A stretch of DNA of 64,000 nucleotides, taken from positions 15,221 to 79,220 of the forward strand of contig NZ_AZFS01000045.1 of assembly GCF_001434395.1 (NCBI RefSeq), in the 5' to 3' direction. The position numbers were made by a program, and so were the translations under genes. Below are positions 29,596 to 39,012 of this stretch, piece after piece. The stretch is from Levilactobacillus hammesii DSM 16381. GTDB taxonomy: Bacteria; Bacillota; Bacilli; Lactobacillales; Lactobacillaceae. How positions within the stretch are numbered: the stretch's first letter is position 1; every line of letters begins with the position of its first letter. Below the pieces are notes generated by a model. It was not told the DNA's origin. It did no database searches and worked only from the letters and a program-made list of their open reading frames with translations.

Positions 29596-31929
29596 TTATT
29601 CGGAACGTAATGCCGTGGCCGCGTCCTTCTTAGCCGCCATCCGTGCTGGGATGTGACCACCCAACATCGTCAGAACGGTACTGATGATAATCAGGACAAT
29701 TCCGTGGACGGGGTTCAAGTGGGCGACGTTACTCAGATCGGTGATACTCTTGAGCACCACATTGATGGGGAACGTCAGGAGCCAAGCAATCACGACACCC
29801 AAGACCCCGGAGCCGACACCGAGGATAAAGGTTTCAGCGTCAAATACCCGTGTGATGTCCTTCTTCCGGGCACCCAAGGCCTTCAAGATCCCAATTTCCT
29901 TGGTTCGTTCGAGAACGGACGTGTAGGTAATGATGGCGATCATGATCATACTCGTGACCAGAGAAATTCCGGCAAAGGCAACTAAGACGTAGGTGATGGC
30001 ACTCATCAGCCCACCCGTCAGGTCGGAAACGGTCCCGGCCATATCGGTGTAAATCACCTTATCAGCCTTGCTCTTACCCTTGTTGTATTTATCTAGGTAC
30101 GTCAACACCTTGTCCTTGTTCTTGAAGGTGTTGGGGTAGATCAAAATACCAGAAGGCGTGGTCGAACCACCCAGATAACTCACCAGGCTGGCCTTGGTAT
30201 CCTTGTTAACGGTTTGGCCGGTCATGACATTGCTGTCGGATTTTTTCTGGGCCTTAACGATTGCGGAATTCTTGTTGGCGTTGATGATATTTTGAGTCAG
30301 CTTGTCGCTGTAAACAATACCTGAGGACAGGACGTTTTCAGAAGACTTGGCCTTTACCCGTAAGATTCCGGCAATCCGAATGGTTGTGTTGTTCTTGTTA
30401 TTGTAGAGACTGTTCGTGGCCTTGTTAGGCACGTAATTGCCGGTAGGGAGACTTTGATAGTAGTCGTTGTTGTTGACGACCTTGATCTTGGTCCCGACAA
30501 TCTTGTTGTAATTCAACTTTTGATTATCCTTGACGTCAAAGTTTAAATTCTTCAGCGCATTGATATTAGCGGAGTTGTCACGGTCAACCAACAGGATGAC
30601 GTCATTGGCACTCTTGGGGTAACTTCCGGCAATCACTTTGTAGTGCTTCTTCAGGAAGTTGGTGCCCCCATCACTGGCACTAGGATAAACGGAACCACCG
30701 ACCCCAGTGGAACTGGTCATGGCAGCGGACATCGCATTATTATTACCATTGCTGCTACTGTCGGCGTTGGAGAAGGAAACCGTCTTGGTCTTACCATTGG
30801 TTTGTCGCAAGAGGTTCATGCCCGTCGCGTAAGTGTAGGTGATGTTTTTACTTAAGTCAGGGTTAATGTTTTTAACATATTTTAAGTAACTCTTGGTAAT
30901 CTTATTCTGGTGGACGGATTTGTCGGCGTCACTGATCTTGGCCACCACTTTGGTTGACTTGGTGGTCTTCTTATTGTTCTGTGGACCGGTCGTTGACGAA
31001 TCTTGGGCCGTCTGTGAAATGGTAATGGGGAACTGCGCCAGCGTGTTGGACTGGGTCTTGTTGATCTGCGTCTGGAAACCGTTGGACAGTGCCAGCACAA
31101 TCGCAATCCCGATGATCCCAATACTGGAGGCGAATGCCGTCAGAGCCGTTCGTCCCTTCTTGGTACGAATGTTGTTGAAGGAAAGTTTCAACGCCGTCCA
31201 GAAGGTCATCTTGGTCTTCTTTAACTTGAATTGGGCGGCATCGGTATGACCATCGTAAGGGTCGGAATCGTGTTGAATCTGACCATCGGCGAATTCGATG
31301 ATCCGATCGGCGTACTCATGCGCCAGGTCGGGGTTATGGGTGACCATAATGACCAACCGTTCGGCGGAGAGCTCCTTGATGAGCTTCATGATTTCTTCAC
31401 TGGTCCCGGTATCCAGGGCACCAGTTGGTTCATCACACAACAGGATTTCTGGCTCGTTGGCAATGGCTCGGGCAATGGCGACCCGTTGCAACTGGCCACC
31501 GGACAACTGGTTGGGCTTTTTGTTAATGTGGTCGGTCAAACCGACACGATCGAGGGCCTTACGGGCTTTTTCCTTCTTCTCGGCACTGGAGACACCACTC
31601 AACGTCATTCCCATTTCGACGTTGTCGAGGATGCTCAGGTGACTGATGATGTTGTAACTTTGGAAAATGAACCCGACGGAATTATTCCGGTAGGCGTCCC
31701 AATCGGCGGCGGAGAAATCCTTGGTGGAACGACCTTCAATGGCCAGATCGCCGGAATCGTAGATGTCCAATCCACCGATACCATTCAACATGGTCGTCTT
31801 CCCGGAACCACTAGGGCCGAGGATTGCGACGAATTCTTGGGAACGGAATGCGACGGAAACATCGTCGAGGGCTTTCGTGACGGAGTCTCCCACGTAGTAA
31901 TATTTTTTGATGTGTTTAAGTTCCAGCAT
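29596..31929 (-). CDS. MacB-like ABC transporter, ATPase-permease fusion
   Basis: A 777-residue protein. The N-terminal ATPase (about 1-225) has Walker A GPSGSGKTT (38-46), QLSGGQLQRVAIARA and DEPTGALD. A first membrane helix at about 260-280 is followed by a large extracellular domain rich in Ser, Thr, Asn and Lys (about 285-620). Three C-terminal FtsX-type helices start near 635 (VLERTKEIGILKALGA). This is the MacB/mechanotransmission type; Gram-positive relatives act in antimicrobial-peptide resistance or envelope stress. The substrate is unknown. A TetR-type gene is divergent. Confidence 0.88.
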   Translation of the reverse strand: MLELKHIKKYYYVGDSVTKALDDVSVAFRSQEFVAILGPSGSGKTTMLNGIGGLDIYDSGDLAIEGRSTKDFSAADWDAYRNNSVGFIFQSYNIISHLSILDNVEMGMTLSGVSSAEKKEKARKALDRVGLTDHINKKPNQLSGGQLQRVAIARAIANEPEILLCDEPTGALDTGTSEEIMKLIKELSAERLVIMVTHNPDLAHEYADRIIEFADGQIQHDSDPYDGHTDAAQFKLKKTKMTFWTALKLSFNNIRTKKGRTALTAFASSIGIIGIAIVLALSNGFQTQINKTQSNTLAQFPITISQTAQDSSTTGPQNNKKTTKSTKVVAKISDADKSVHQNKITKSYLKYVKNINPDLSKNITYTYATGMNLLRQTNGKTKTVSFSNADSSSNGNNNAMSAAMTSSTGVGGSVYPSASDGGTNFLKKHYKVIAGSYPKSANDVILLVDRDNSANINALKNLNFDVKDNQKLNYNKIVGTKIKVVNNNDYYQSLPTGNYVPNKATNSLYNNKNNTTIRIAGILRVKAKSSENVLSSGIVYSDKLTQNIINANKNSAIVKAQKKSDSNVMTGQTVNKDTKASLVSYLGGSTTPSGILIYPNTFKNKDKVLTYLDKYNKGKSKADKVIYTDMAGTVSDLTGGLMSAITYVLVAFAGISLVTSMIMIAIITYTSVLERTKEIGILKALGARKKDITRVFDAETFILGVGSGVLGVVIAWLLTFPINVVLKSITDLSNVAHLNPVHGIVLIIISTVLTMLGGHIPARMAAKKDAATALRSE

Positions 31930-32459
31930 TTAAAATAATCCTTCCATTTTTTGAATTCGGCTGTTGTTCACGGTGCTTTTCTGATAAACTAGACATTAAT
32001 GCAACACCGTGTCTTACATCATAAAAATAAATGCTTTAATTGGCAAGCGCCAATGTAAGCTGAACTGTTGTAAAAGCGACACTTTTGTCAAAAATGTTGT
32101 AAACATGAAAACGTGGGGCACTGGTCTTACGGCAATTGTCGGTGTGACCGTGTCCCGTACTTAAACATTGGCCGGCAGTTCGTTAAGCGATGTCACTTAC
32201 CGAACACGAGTGATATGCGTGACGTTTTCGGCTACTCGTTAGAAAATGTGACTGATCAAAAGATTCTGAGAGTCGCAATGTCAGCACAGTGGCGTCTTTT
32301 CGATTAACCGTGCTAGGTGTTCTCAACAGTCAGTCATGACTGGCTTTAACTTTACAGGAAGTCGGCCGAAAGCGCACGTAAAGTTGCTTATAATTAATTC
32401 GTTAGTCCCGCGAACTTTGTGGCGCGGACTGACGATTTGGTCAAATAGGAGTGAAATCT
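31930..32459. promoter_or_regulatory. Divergent control region of ABC exporter and TetR gene
   Basis: These 530 bases hold no credible gene. CACGGTG (31969-31975) and CACCGTG (32005-32011) are inverted around the likely exporter promoter and may be an operator. GACACTTTTGTC near 32080 is a second small dyad. The remainder shows nothing recognisable. Confidence 0.4.
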
Positions 32460-32996
32460 ATGGTTGGTGTGAAAAATAATCGGCGCGCCCGGTATACCCA
32501 GCGGGTGATCCAGGAGACTGTGCTTTCCTTGCTAGAGAGTAAACCGATTAACGCCATTTCGGTAACGGAAGTTTGTGCGCAGGCCGATGTCAACCGGACA
32601 ACGTTCTACCGGTACTATACGGACGTCTACGATTGCGTAGAGAGCATTGAGAAAGCCTTTGTTAAATCGTTACACCCATTGGCGGGGGCGACGCCTAGTC
32701 AAGCCTTAGAGCACCTGTTAACGGCGTTCTATGAGGACAAGAAGCTGAGTAATCTTGTTTTTGTGGAAGGGAAGACCAAGCTCCTTGAACGGATGCAGGA
32801 CCTGATGGCCCACACGGGGCCGAAGCCGCCAATGATTGCGGATTACCAGGGCGCTTATATTGGCGCTGGGCTACAGAATATTTTAAAGAAGTGGGTGAAG
32901 GACGGTATGCCCGAGACCCCACATAAATTGACGCAAATCATTATCGACACCATTCTAGCCAAGAACCTTGATGACCTCCGTGATGAGGTTTTATAG
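32460..32996 (+). CDS. TetR/AcrR-family transcriptional regulator
   Basis: A 178-residue protein. The N-terminal helix-turn-helix is clear (TQRVIQETVLSLLESKPINAI, then VTEVCAQADVNRTTFYRYY), and the helical ligand-binding half is of the DUF1836/DhaS-like C-terminal type with WVKDGMPETPHKLTQII near the end. The ATG at 32460 follows AGGAGTG; the frame opens three codons earlier. Divergence from the MacB-like exporter suggests it controls that gene. Its inducer is unknown. Confidence 0.87.
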   Translation: MVGVKNNRRARYTQRVIQETVLSLLESKPINAISVTEVCAQADVNRTTFYRYYTDVYDCVESIEKAFVKSLHPLAGATPSQALEHLLTAFYEDKKLSNLVFVEGKTKLLERMQDLMAHTGPKPPMIADYQGAYIGAGLQNILKKWVKDGMPETPHKLTQIIIDTILAKNLDDLRDEVL

Positions 32997-33121
32997 TCGG
33001 CTAATATTACATTTTAGCCAGAATCCCGGGAAAGTGTTGTCTTTTTGCCCGGCATTATTTATCATGGTATCTGACTGTATGGAATTAATATGGAAGATTA
33101 TTAAGTGAGGATAGCTTCATA

Positions 33122-34411
33122 ATGAAAAAAATGATAATTCACGGCGGCCGTCGTCTTTCTGGAGAAGTGACGATCGGTGGCGCCAAAAACAGCACAGTGG
33201 CCTTAATTCCGGCAGCAATTTTAGCTGATACGCCGGTCCGTTTTGATATGGTACCGGATATCCTTGACGTGCACAATTTAATGCTAATTCTAAAATCAAT
33301 GAATGTGCATTCTACCTTTGAAGATGGGGTCTTAACCATTGATCCGACCGAAATCGTGGAAGCACCGCTACCTAGCAAGGCAATCAAGAGCTTGCGGGCA
33401 TCTTACTATTTTATGGGGTCCTTGTTGGGGCGGTTCCAACGGGCCACGCTGAGTTTCCCGGGTGGCGATAACATTGGACCACGGCCCATCGATCAGCACA
33501 TCAAGGCCTTTGAAGCCCTGGGTGCTTCGGTGGAGGAACACGATGGTACCGTGCGGATCACCACTGGGCCCGAGGGCTTACATGGTGCGCGGATCTTCCT
33601 GGATATGGTTTCAGTAGGGGCAACGATCAACTCCATCTTAGCTGCGGTTAAAGCAGTCGGGACCACGGTGATTGAAAATGCCGCTAAGGAACCAGAAATC
33701 ATTGATGTGGCGACGTTCTTAAACAACATGGGTGCGCACATTCGTGGTGCCGGCACTGACGTTATTCGAATCGAAGGGGTGCCCACGTTGCGTGCGATGA
33801 ACACACACACGATCATTCCCGATCGGATCGAGGCCGGGACTTACTTATCGATGGCTGCGGCTATGGGTGATGGCATTGTGATTAAGAATGTGATTCCCGA
33901 ACATCTCGAAGCCTTTACGGCCAAGATGATTGAGATGGGTGTGCCGTTAGAGATTAACGAAGACAGCATTTACGTGCCCCGATCGGAGAATCTAAAGCCA
34001 ATTCGAATCAAGACGATGCCGTTCCCGGGCTTTGCCACGGATTTGCAGCAGCCGTTGACGCCGCTGTTGTTCCGGGCCAATGGCAGTAGTGTCGTGATTG
34101 ATACCATCTACCCGAAGCGGATTAAGCACATTGCCGAGTTACGGAAGATGGGCGCTAACATTCGCTCGGAAGACGACATGATTGTGGTCGATCCTAGTGA
34201 AGATCTGACGGGTAATCAGGTACAGGCGGGCGAAATTCGGGCCGGTGCTGCGTTAGTGATTACCGGACTGATGGCCGATGGTGATACCGAAATTGAAGAA
34301 GCAGATAACATCTTGCGGGGCTACGACCGCATCGTTGACAAATTGACGGCGCTTAACGCCGATGTGGAAATCGTGAGTAAGGAAAGTCTGGTAGAAAACG
34401 GCCAAGATTAG
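33122..34411 (+). CDS. murA: UDP-N-acetylglucosamine 1-carboxyvinyltransferase (MurA) with Asp at the active-site Cys position
   Basis: MurA transfers enolpyruvate from PEP to UDP-GlcNAc, the first committed step of peptidoglycan synthesis. The 429-residue protein has the EPT fold with [30 protein letters not shown] and the C-terminal [13 protein letters not shown]. The active-site loop reads [10 protein letters not shown]: residue 116 is Asp where most MurA proteins have the catalytic Cys (Cys115 in E. coli). The Cys-to-Asp form is active in other bacteria and not alkylated by fosfomycin. It is monocistronic or paired with rpmE2. Confidence 0.93.
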   Translation: MKKMIIHGGRRLSGEVTIGGAKNSTVALIPAAILADTPVRFDMVPDILDVHNLMLILKSMNVHSTFEDGVLTIDPTEIVEAPLPSKAIKSLRASYYFMGSLLGRFQRATLSFPGGDNIGPRPIDQHIKAFEALGASVEEHDGTVRITTGPEGLHGARIFLDMVSVGATINSILAAVKAVGTTVIENAAKEPEIIDVATFLNNMGAHIRGAGTDVIRIEGVPTLRAMNTHTIIPDRIEAGTYLSMAAAMGDGIVIKNVIPEHLEAFTAKMIEMGVPLEINEDSIYVPRSENLKPIRIKTMPFPGFATDLQQPLTPLLFRANGSSVVIDTIYPKRIKHIAELRKMGANIRSEDDMIVVDPSEDLTGNQVQAGEIRAGAALVITGLMADGDTEIEEADNILRGYDRIVDKLTALNADVEIVSKESLVENGQD

Positions 34412-34414
34412 GCA

Positions 34415-34443
34415 TTGCTCGGATACGACTTTCATGGTATAAT
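34415..34443 (+). promoter_or_regulatory. rpmE2 promoter
   Basis: TTGCTC (34415-34420), a 17-base spacer and TATAAT (34438-34443) preceded by TG (extended -10). Confidence 0.7.
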
Positions 34444-34511
34444 TCAACGGTTGACGATTAAATCAATCTCTGGCTCAGTCAATGGACCAGGGCAAAGGAG
34501 CGTAATACATT

Positions 34512-34763
34512 ATGAAGCAAGGAATCCATCCAGATTACCACGAAGTTGTGTTCCAAGACTCAAGTACTGGTTTCCAGTTCTTGTCTGGTTCAACTGCAAC
34601 TTCTGACGAAACGGTTGAATGGGAAGATGGCAACACTTACCCATTAATCCGTGTCGAAATTTCTTCAGATTCACATCCATTCTACACGGGTAAGCAAAAG
34701 TTTACTCAAGCAGATGGTGCCGTGGACCGTTTCAACAAGAAATACGGTTTGGCAAACGACTAA
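34512..34763 (+). CDS. rpmE2: 50S ribosomal protein L31 type B
   Basis: An 83-residue ribosomal protein of the non-zinc (C-minus) type. It starts [16 protein letters not shown] and has [30 protein letters not shown] and the final [10 protein letters not shown], with no Cys. Type B L31 can replace the zinc-binding form when zinc is scarce, which ties in functionally with the zinc-type transporter earlier in the window, although no Zur box is seen here. AAAGGAG is placed before the ATG. Confidence 0.97.
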   Translation: MKQGIHPDYHEVVFQDSSTGFQFLSGSTATSDETVEWEDGNTYPLIRVEISSDSHPFYTGKQKFTQADGAVDRFNKKYGLAND

Positions 34764-34785
34764 TTATAATAAATATGATTTGTCG

Positions 34786-34819
34786 CCGGGGGCAGTTTTC
34801 AACTGCCGCCGGTTTTTTT
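34786..34819 (+). terminator. rpmE2 terminator
   Basis: A GC-rich hairpin (GGGGCAGTT/AACTGCCGCC) is followed by seven Ts. Confidence 0.9.
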
Positions 34820-35314
34820 GTGGCTAAAATTGGCAAACGACTGCCACGTTAGGCGTCGCTTGCGGGGGCCACGGGGTGTTAGCTTTAGAAATGAAGGGTC
34901 CACGGATAGAATGGGGAGGCCCCTAAACCTACATCATCCGCGGTTAGGGGTGAGTCTGACGGAATGGGGAGAGACAGCAAAAAAATTATACTTGCGCGAT
35001 TTTCCGCCATTTTGGCGAGTTCGGGGTCTTGCGGCAGCTTTTGCTTTGACAATCTTAGTTAATTGGTAGACAATACAGTATCAGAACTAAACCTTAATGG
35101 TTGGCGGAGAGAGACTGATATTGTGACGCTAAACCGTTGATAGACGTGGATAACAAGCCTTAATTTGTCCAAGCCTTGAACAAATTAACGAGTAACATGG
35201 TAACAGTCTTGCTTATTAGTGATAAAATACCTCAAAGACCATTTGGGGTCGTGCGTCGTGTTTGGGCACGATTGATTCACGTAAAAAGTTTCAGACTACA
35301 AGGGGGAACCATTG
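34820..35314. promoter_or_regulatory. Upstream region of the flavoprotein gene with a 29-base palindrome
   Basis: At 35160-35188, two 14-base arms (TTAATTTGTCCAAG and CTTGAACAAATTAA) match at 13 of 14 positions around a central C. This is a strong operator candidate, about 35 bases before a possible TAAAAT -10 (35223-35228) and 127 bases before the gene. The preceding 340 bases hold only short, unsupported reading frames. Confidence 0.55.
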
Positions 35315-36712
35315 ATGAAGGTCATTATCGTCGGCAGTACTCACGCGGGCACCAACGCCGCTATACAAATTTTGCGAGATCATCCTGAAACGGACGTGAC
35401 GATTTACGAACGGCACACGAACGTTTCATTTTTGTCGACTGGGATTTCGCTGTTTTTAGACGGTCAGGTAAAACACCTGGAGGATATGTTCTATTCCTCA
35501 CCAGAAGAGTTGACGCGACTGGGCGCCAACGTCTTAACGCGGCACAATGTGGTGAACATTGATGCGGCGAAGAAGACCGTCAACGTGGTCGATATGGACT
35601 CTGGCGAGATGACGACGGATAGTTATGATAAATTAATTATGGCGACGGGCTCGACTGTGAATGTGCCGCCCATCTTCGGTATCGATGAGGACATGGTTCT
35701 ATTATGTAAGAATTATGAACAAGCCAAGGCCGTCTACCAGGCGGCGAAGGACCATAACCGCATCGCCATCATTGGCGGGGGCTACATTGGGACTGAGCTG
35801 GCTGAGAGTTATGCACGGACGGGCCATGATGTTCTGTTGATTCAATCACAGGACATTCTGTTGGACCACTATGTTGATCAGAATCTGTCGGATAAAGTGG
35901 TCGATATTCTCCGTGAGCAGGGCGTTGAGGTGGTCCTGAACAATCGGGTCACGGCATTTGCTCAAGATGATGATGGCTTACTGATCGAAACGCTCAATGG
36001 GGATTATCGGGCGGACGTGGCCATCGTTAGCACGGGATTCGTGCCGAATACGGCGCTGTTGCGTGGTCAGGTCGAGATGGACCGTCACGGTGCGATTATC
36101 ATCAATGACTACATCCAGTCATCAGATCCCGATATCTTTGCTTGTGGGGATGCCAGCGTGGTTAATTTCAATCCAACGGGGCAACCCGCCTATACGCCGT
36201 TAGCGACGAATGCGGTGCGGCAGGGGCTCCTGGCCGGGATTAATGTCTTTGGCAACCTCCAACGCTACATGGGGACCCAGGCAACGTCAGCCATCAATAT
36301 CTTCGGGCGGACGTTGGCTTCGTCGGGACTGACGTTGCGTCATGCGGCTTCTGCTGGCTTGAATGCGGATAGTGTGACCTTCGAGAGTACGTGGCGACCA
36401 ACGTACATGCCGACCACCGACCGCTTGCTGATCAATCTGGTTTATGATCGAGACGATCGGCGGGTTCTGGGGATTCAGTTGTTTAGCAAACACGAAGTCG
36501 CCCAGTCGGCCAATGCCGTGTCAATCGCCATTCAGAATCGGAATACGATTGATGATCTGGCCTTTGTCGATATGCTATTCAACCCGAACTTCGATGATAC
36601 GTTTAACTTCTTGAATCTGGCTGCTCAGATGGCGGTAGCGCAGGAAGCAAAACGGGGCAATAACACGCCGCGAATCACGGCGGGGATTGATGATCCCACC
36701 AATAATAAATAA
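35315..36712 (+). CDS. NADH oxidase/peroxidase-family flavoprotein lacking the redox Cys
   Basis: A 465-residue FAD/NAD(P)-binding pyridine nucleotide-disulfide oxidoreductase of the Nox/Npr/CoADR group. It has the FAD motif at the N-terminus (VIIVGSTHAGTNAA, with conserved His10), NAD motif IAIIGGGYIGTELAE, FAD motif DIFACGDA and a dimerisation domain. Residue 42, the redox-active Cys of NADH peroxidase and water-forming oxidase (FLSCGI), is Thr here (FLSTGI). It probably cannot form Cys-sulfenic acid, so a peroxide-forming or other activity is possible. ATG 35315 follows AAGGGGG. Confidence 0.85.
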   Translation: MKVIIVGSTHAGTNAAIQILRDHPETDVTIYERHTNVSFLSTGISLFLDGQVKHLEDMFYSSPEELTRLGANVLTRHNVVNIDAAKKTVNVVDMDSGEMTTDSYDKLIMATGSTVNVPPIFGIDEDMVLLCKNYEQAKAVYQAAKDHNRIAIIGGGYIGTELAESYARTGHDVLLIQSQDILLDHYVDQNLSDKVVDILREQGVEVVLNNRVTAFAQDDDGLLIETLNGDYRADVAIVSTGFVPNTALLRGQVEMDRHGAIIINDYIQSSDPDIFACGDASVVNFNPTGQPAYTPLATNAVRQGLLAGINVFGNLQRYMGTQATSAINIFGRTLASSGLTLRHAASAGLNADSVTFESTWRPTYMPTTDRLLINLVYDRDDRRVLGIQLFSKHEVAQSANAVSIAIQNRNTIDDLAFVDMLFNPNFDDTFNFLNLAAQMAVAQEAKRGNNTPRITAGIDDPTNNK

Positions 36713-36724
36713 ATTAGATTAGAG

Positions 36725-36756
36725 TGGTGAGCGACTAAGGTGGCTCACCATTTTTA
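36725..36756 (+). terminator. Terminator after the flavoprotein gene
   Basis: TGGTGAGC pairs perfectly with GCTCACCA, followed by five Ts. Confidence 0.9.
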
Positions 36757-36907
36757 TTTTAGGATTTCCCGTCAAGGTGCTGGTGCAGAATCGACCGGAA
36801 ATGATGGTTTACGTGAGTGCGTGAGGGGATTTCACTTTGTTTTTGTTACCATTTGGGGTAAAATTTCTACCGAAGACCTGAATGATCGGGGGGAGTGACC
36901 GGAGATT

Positions 36908-37615
36908 ATGGCAAAACAACAACAGCCCAAACATCGGTGGCGGTGGTTCTGGACAACACTATTTATCATTTTAATAATCATCTCGCTGGGCTTGATCTTT
37001 AACGAGCAGATAAAGAACTGGTTGATTTCTTCCTATCAACCACAGATTTCTAAGAAGTCTGTGCAGAAGAACGAGAAGAAGAAGGCTTCGTATGATTTTA
37101 GTAAGGTGAAGTCGCTGGACTTCTCGACGGTGGCCAATGCCCGATGGAATACGGCGAACATTCATGTGGTCGGTGAGATCTACATGCCGCAGTCTAAGAT
37201 TCATTTGCCGATTGCCAAGGGAGTCAGCAATGAAGTCTTGGCCTTAACGGCGGGAACCATGCGGCCGGATCAGAAGATGGGGCAAGGCAACTATCCGTTA
37301 GCTGGGCATCATATGACATCGCAGACCATTCTATTCAGTCCATTGTACTGGAAGACGCGGGTGGGGCAGAAGATTTACCTGACCAACGCGAAGAAGGTCT
37401 ATGTCTATACGGTTAGCGTGCGGAAGTTTATTCCGGCTACAGACGTGAAAGTGGTTGATCAGACCCAAAAGAAGATGGTCACGTTGATTACATGTGATGC
37501 GACCGGGGCCAATCGACTGATGATTCGGGGAAACTATGTGAAACAGATGGCGTATAAAGACGCCCCTGTGTCCGTTCAAAAGGGATTCCATAGCGGTTTC
37601 AACAATAAAAACTAA
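36908..37615 (+). CDS. srtA: Class A sortase
   Basis: Sortase A joins LPXTG-type surface proteins to peptidoglycan. The 235-residue protein has an N-terminal membrane anchor (about 12-30), an extracellular linker rich in Lys, and the sortase barrel with catalytic His134 (LAGHH), Cys196 (TLITC) and probably Arg203. It is the housekeeping class A type. No LPXTG protein is seen in the window; the neighbouring surface proteins use WxL domains instead. It is flanked by terminators, so monocistronic. Confidence 0.92.
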   Translation: MAKQQQPKHRWRWFWTTLFIILIIISLGLIFNEQIKNWLISSYQPQISKKSVQKNEKKKASYDFSKVKSLDFSTVANARWNTANIHVVGEIYMPQSKIHLPIAKGVSNEVLALTAGTMRPDQKMGQGNYPLAGHHMTSQTILFSPLYWKTRVGQKIYLTNAKKVYVYTVSVRKFIPATDVKVVDQTQKKMVTLITCDATGANRLMIRGNYVKQMAYKDAPVSVQKGFHSGFNNKN

Positions 37616-37627
37616 AGTGAGAATGAC

Positions 37628-37665
37628 ATTCTTTGTGAAATTGCAAAGAATGTTATTTTTTTTGA
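37628..37665 (+). terminator. srtA terminator
   Basis: ACATTCTTTG/CAAAGAATGT hairpin followed by a long T-run. Confidence 0.9.
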
Positions 37666-38165
37666 ATTTTTTTGGCTTGTGAAATTTCCGAGGCAATTTG
37701 GAAGCTTAAATTGGGCCAATCGTTGATACAGCGCTAATCTGCAAAGTTGGTTTGGTTAATCAACCAAAACGGAGGGTGAGCAAACACTGTGTGAACTAAA
37801 ACAAAGTAGCCTGATATTTTTGCTGATTTTGACGAATGTAAACTAAAGACACAAACTGTACATCACACGAATAGGCTTCTGAAACGCCTACGTTACGCGG
37901 ATTATGGGTATCATAAGTATATACTGTAAACTTTAAGAAAGGCTATTGAACGATTCTCTTTAAAATCATCTTCCCCACACATGATTAATTGTGGACAGAA
38001 ATAAAAAAACGTGCTATTATAACTTATGTAATCAGATGAGTTCATCAGATGGTTCAACGAAACGCCTCTAGTTGGGGCAGGTTCATTAGATAGAGTCGCG
38101 GATTTGAACAAAAAGTTTAGAAGAGTAAAAACACAGACAATCAAAGTTGAGGGAGATAAATTATT
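37666..38165. promoter_or_regulatory. Leader and promoter region of the small WxL gene
   Basis: This AT-rich stretch of 500 bases has no ORF. TGCTATTAT (extended -10, core 38015-38020) with TTGTGG further upstream is the best promoter candidate, giving a leader of about 140 bases. The ribosome site is GAGGGAG near 38150. Confidence 0.45.
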
Positions 38166-38876
38166 ATGACTAAAAAGACTGCTTTACAATTAATCGCTAC
38201 TGTTGCACTTGCTGCTGGTTTTATTGGGGTTTCCGGAGTTTCTGCTAATGCGGCTACGACTGATGCCGGTGCTAGCCAAAGCACGACGGCTACAGTTGGT
38301 TTGACTGCTGGTACGACGGATCCAGAAGGTCCTCACTCTGGTTCTATTCAATTGATTGCTGCACCTGATATGGTATTTGGTCCAGCAGACGGCACTAAGA
38401 TTACTGGTGCTGCTCAAACGATTAAAGCTGGTTCATTCACCACTAATGCTGATTCAACAATTAAGTCGACAACAACTACTTTAGATCCAAATATTATTAA
38501 GGCTGTTGAACCGAGTGACGTTGCTGTTAACAACCCTGGTACTGATGATGCCTGGTCCGTTACGGTTAAGGCTGACAACTTCACGAAGACCACTGGCGAT
38601 AAGGGTAACTTGTTAGGTGCCGTGATTAACTTCGATGGTGCCGCAGCGACAGCTAACGGTGATGTGAAGGTTAATCCAGCCGTAGCAGCTAAGCCTGCAG
38701 TTACTGCCGGTGGTGACGCCGTAGAGATTCTGTCAGCTACTAATGGTAATGGGGTTGGGACTTGGATGAACCGTTTGAGTAATGACACGAACTTGTCCAT
38801 TAATGCTGGTAACACGCAAGGCACTTACACGTCTAACTTGACTTGGACGATTACTAACACGCCTGCTACTGTTTAA
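38166..38876 (+). CDS. WxL-domain surface protein (small type)
   Basis: A 236-residue secreted protein. The signal peptide ends near ANA-ATT (about residue 29), and the rest is a single WxL domain. Its two motifs are WSV in DDAWSVTVKAD (a W-x-V variant) and YTSNLTWTITNTP at the C-terminus. WxL domains bind peptidoglycan non-covalently at the cell surface. Codons are strongly biased to common triplets, which suggests high expression. It is followed by the WxL-interacting protein gene, the usual partner. Confidence 0.88.
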   Translation: MTKKTALQLIATVALAAGFIGVSGVSANAATTDAGASQSTTATVGLTAGTTDPEGPHSGSIQLIAAPDMVFGPADGTKITGAAQTIKAGSFTTNADSTIKSTTTTLDPNIIKAVEPSDVAVNNPGTDDAWSVTVKADNFTKTTGDKGNLLGAVINFDGAAATANGDVKVNPAVAAKPAVTAGGDAVEILSATNGNGVGTWMNRLSNDTNLSINAGNTQGTYTSNLTWTITNTPATV

Positions 38877-38930
38877 TTAACCGAATAAGTTTCAAAATTG
38901 AAGTAGCAAATTACCTTAAATATTAAATTC

Positions 38931-38963
38931 AGAATGCGGTAGCGACAGCTACCGCATTCTTTG
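38931..38963 (+). terminator. Terminator after the small WxL gene
   Basis: AGAATGCGGTAGC/GCTACCGCATTCT perfect stem with a short T-run. Read-through into the next gene is possible. Confidence 0.75.
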
Positions 38964-39012
38964 TTACAATGAAGAAAACGGTTTACAAAACATGATGGAG
39001 GCTGGGTTAATC

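Noticed and set aside
31231-31938. 235-codon ORF antisense to the ABC exporter
   Set aside because: It lies wholly opposite a well-supported ATPase domain and mirrors its codon pattern; shadow frame.
32113-32307. 64-codon ORF before the TetR gene
   Set aside because: No ribosome site, Cys/Arg-rich composition unlike real proteins here.
34818-35069. 83-codon plus-strand ORF after rpmE2
   Set aside because: It begins inside the rpmE2 terminator, has no ribosome site and an implausible composition. A GTG-started 39-codon sub-frame with a hydrophobic end was also considered, but its ribosome site is too close.
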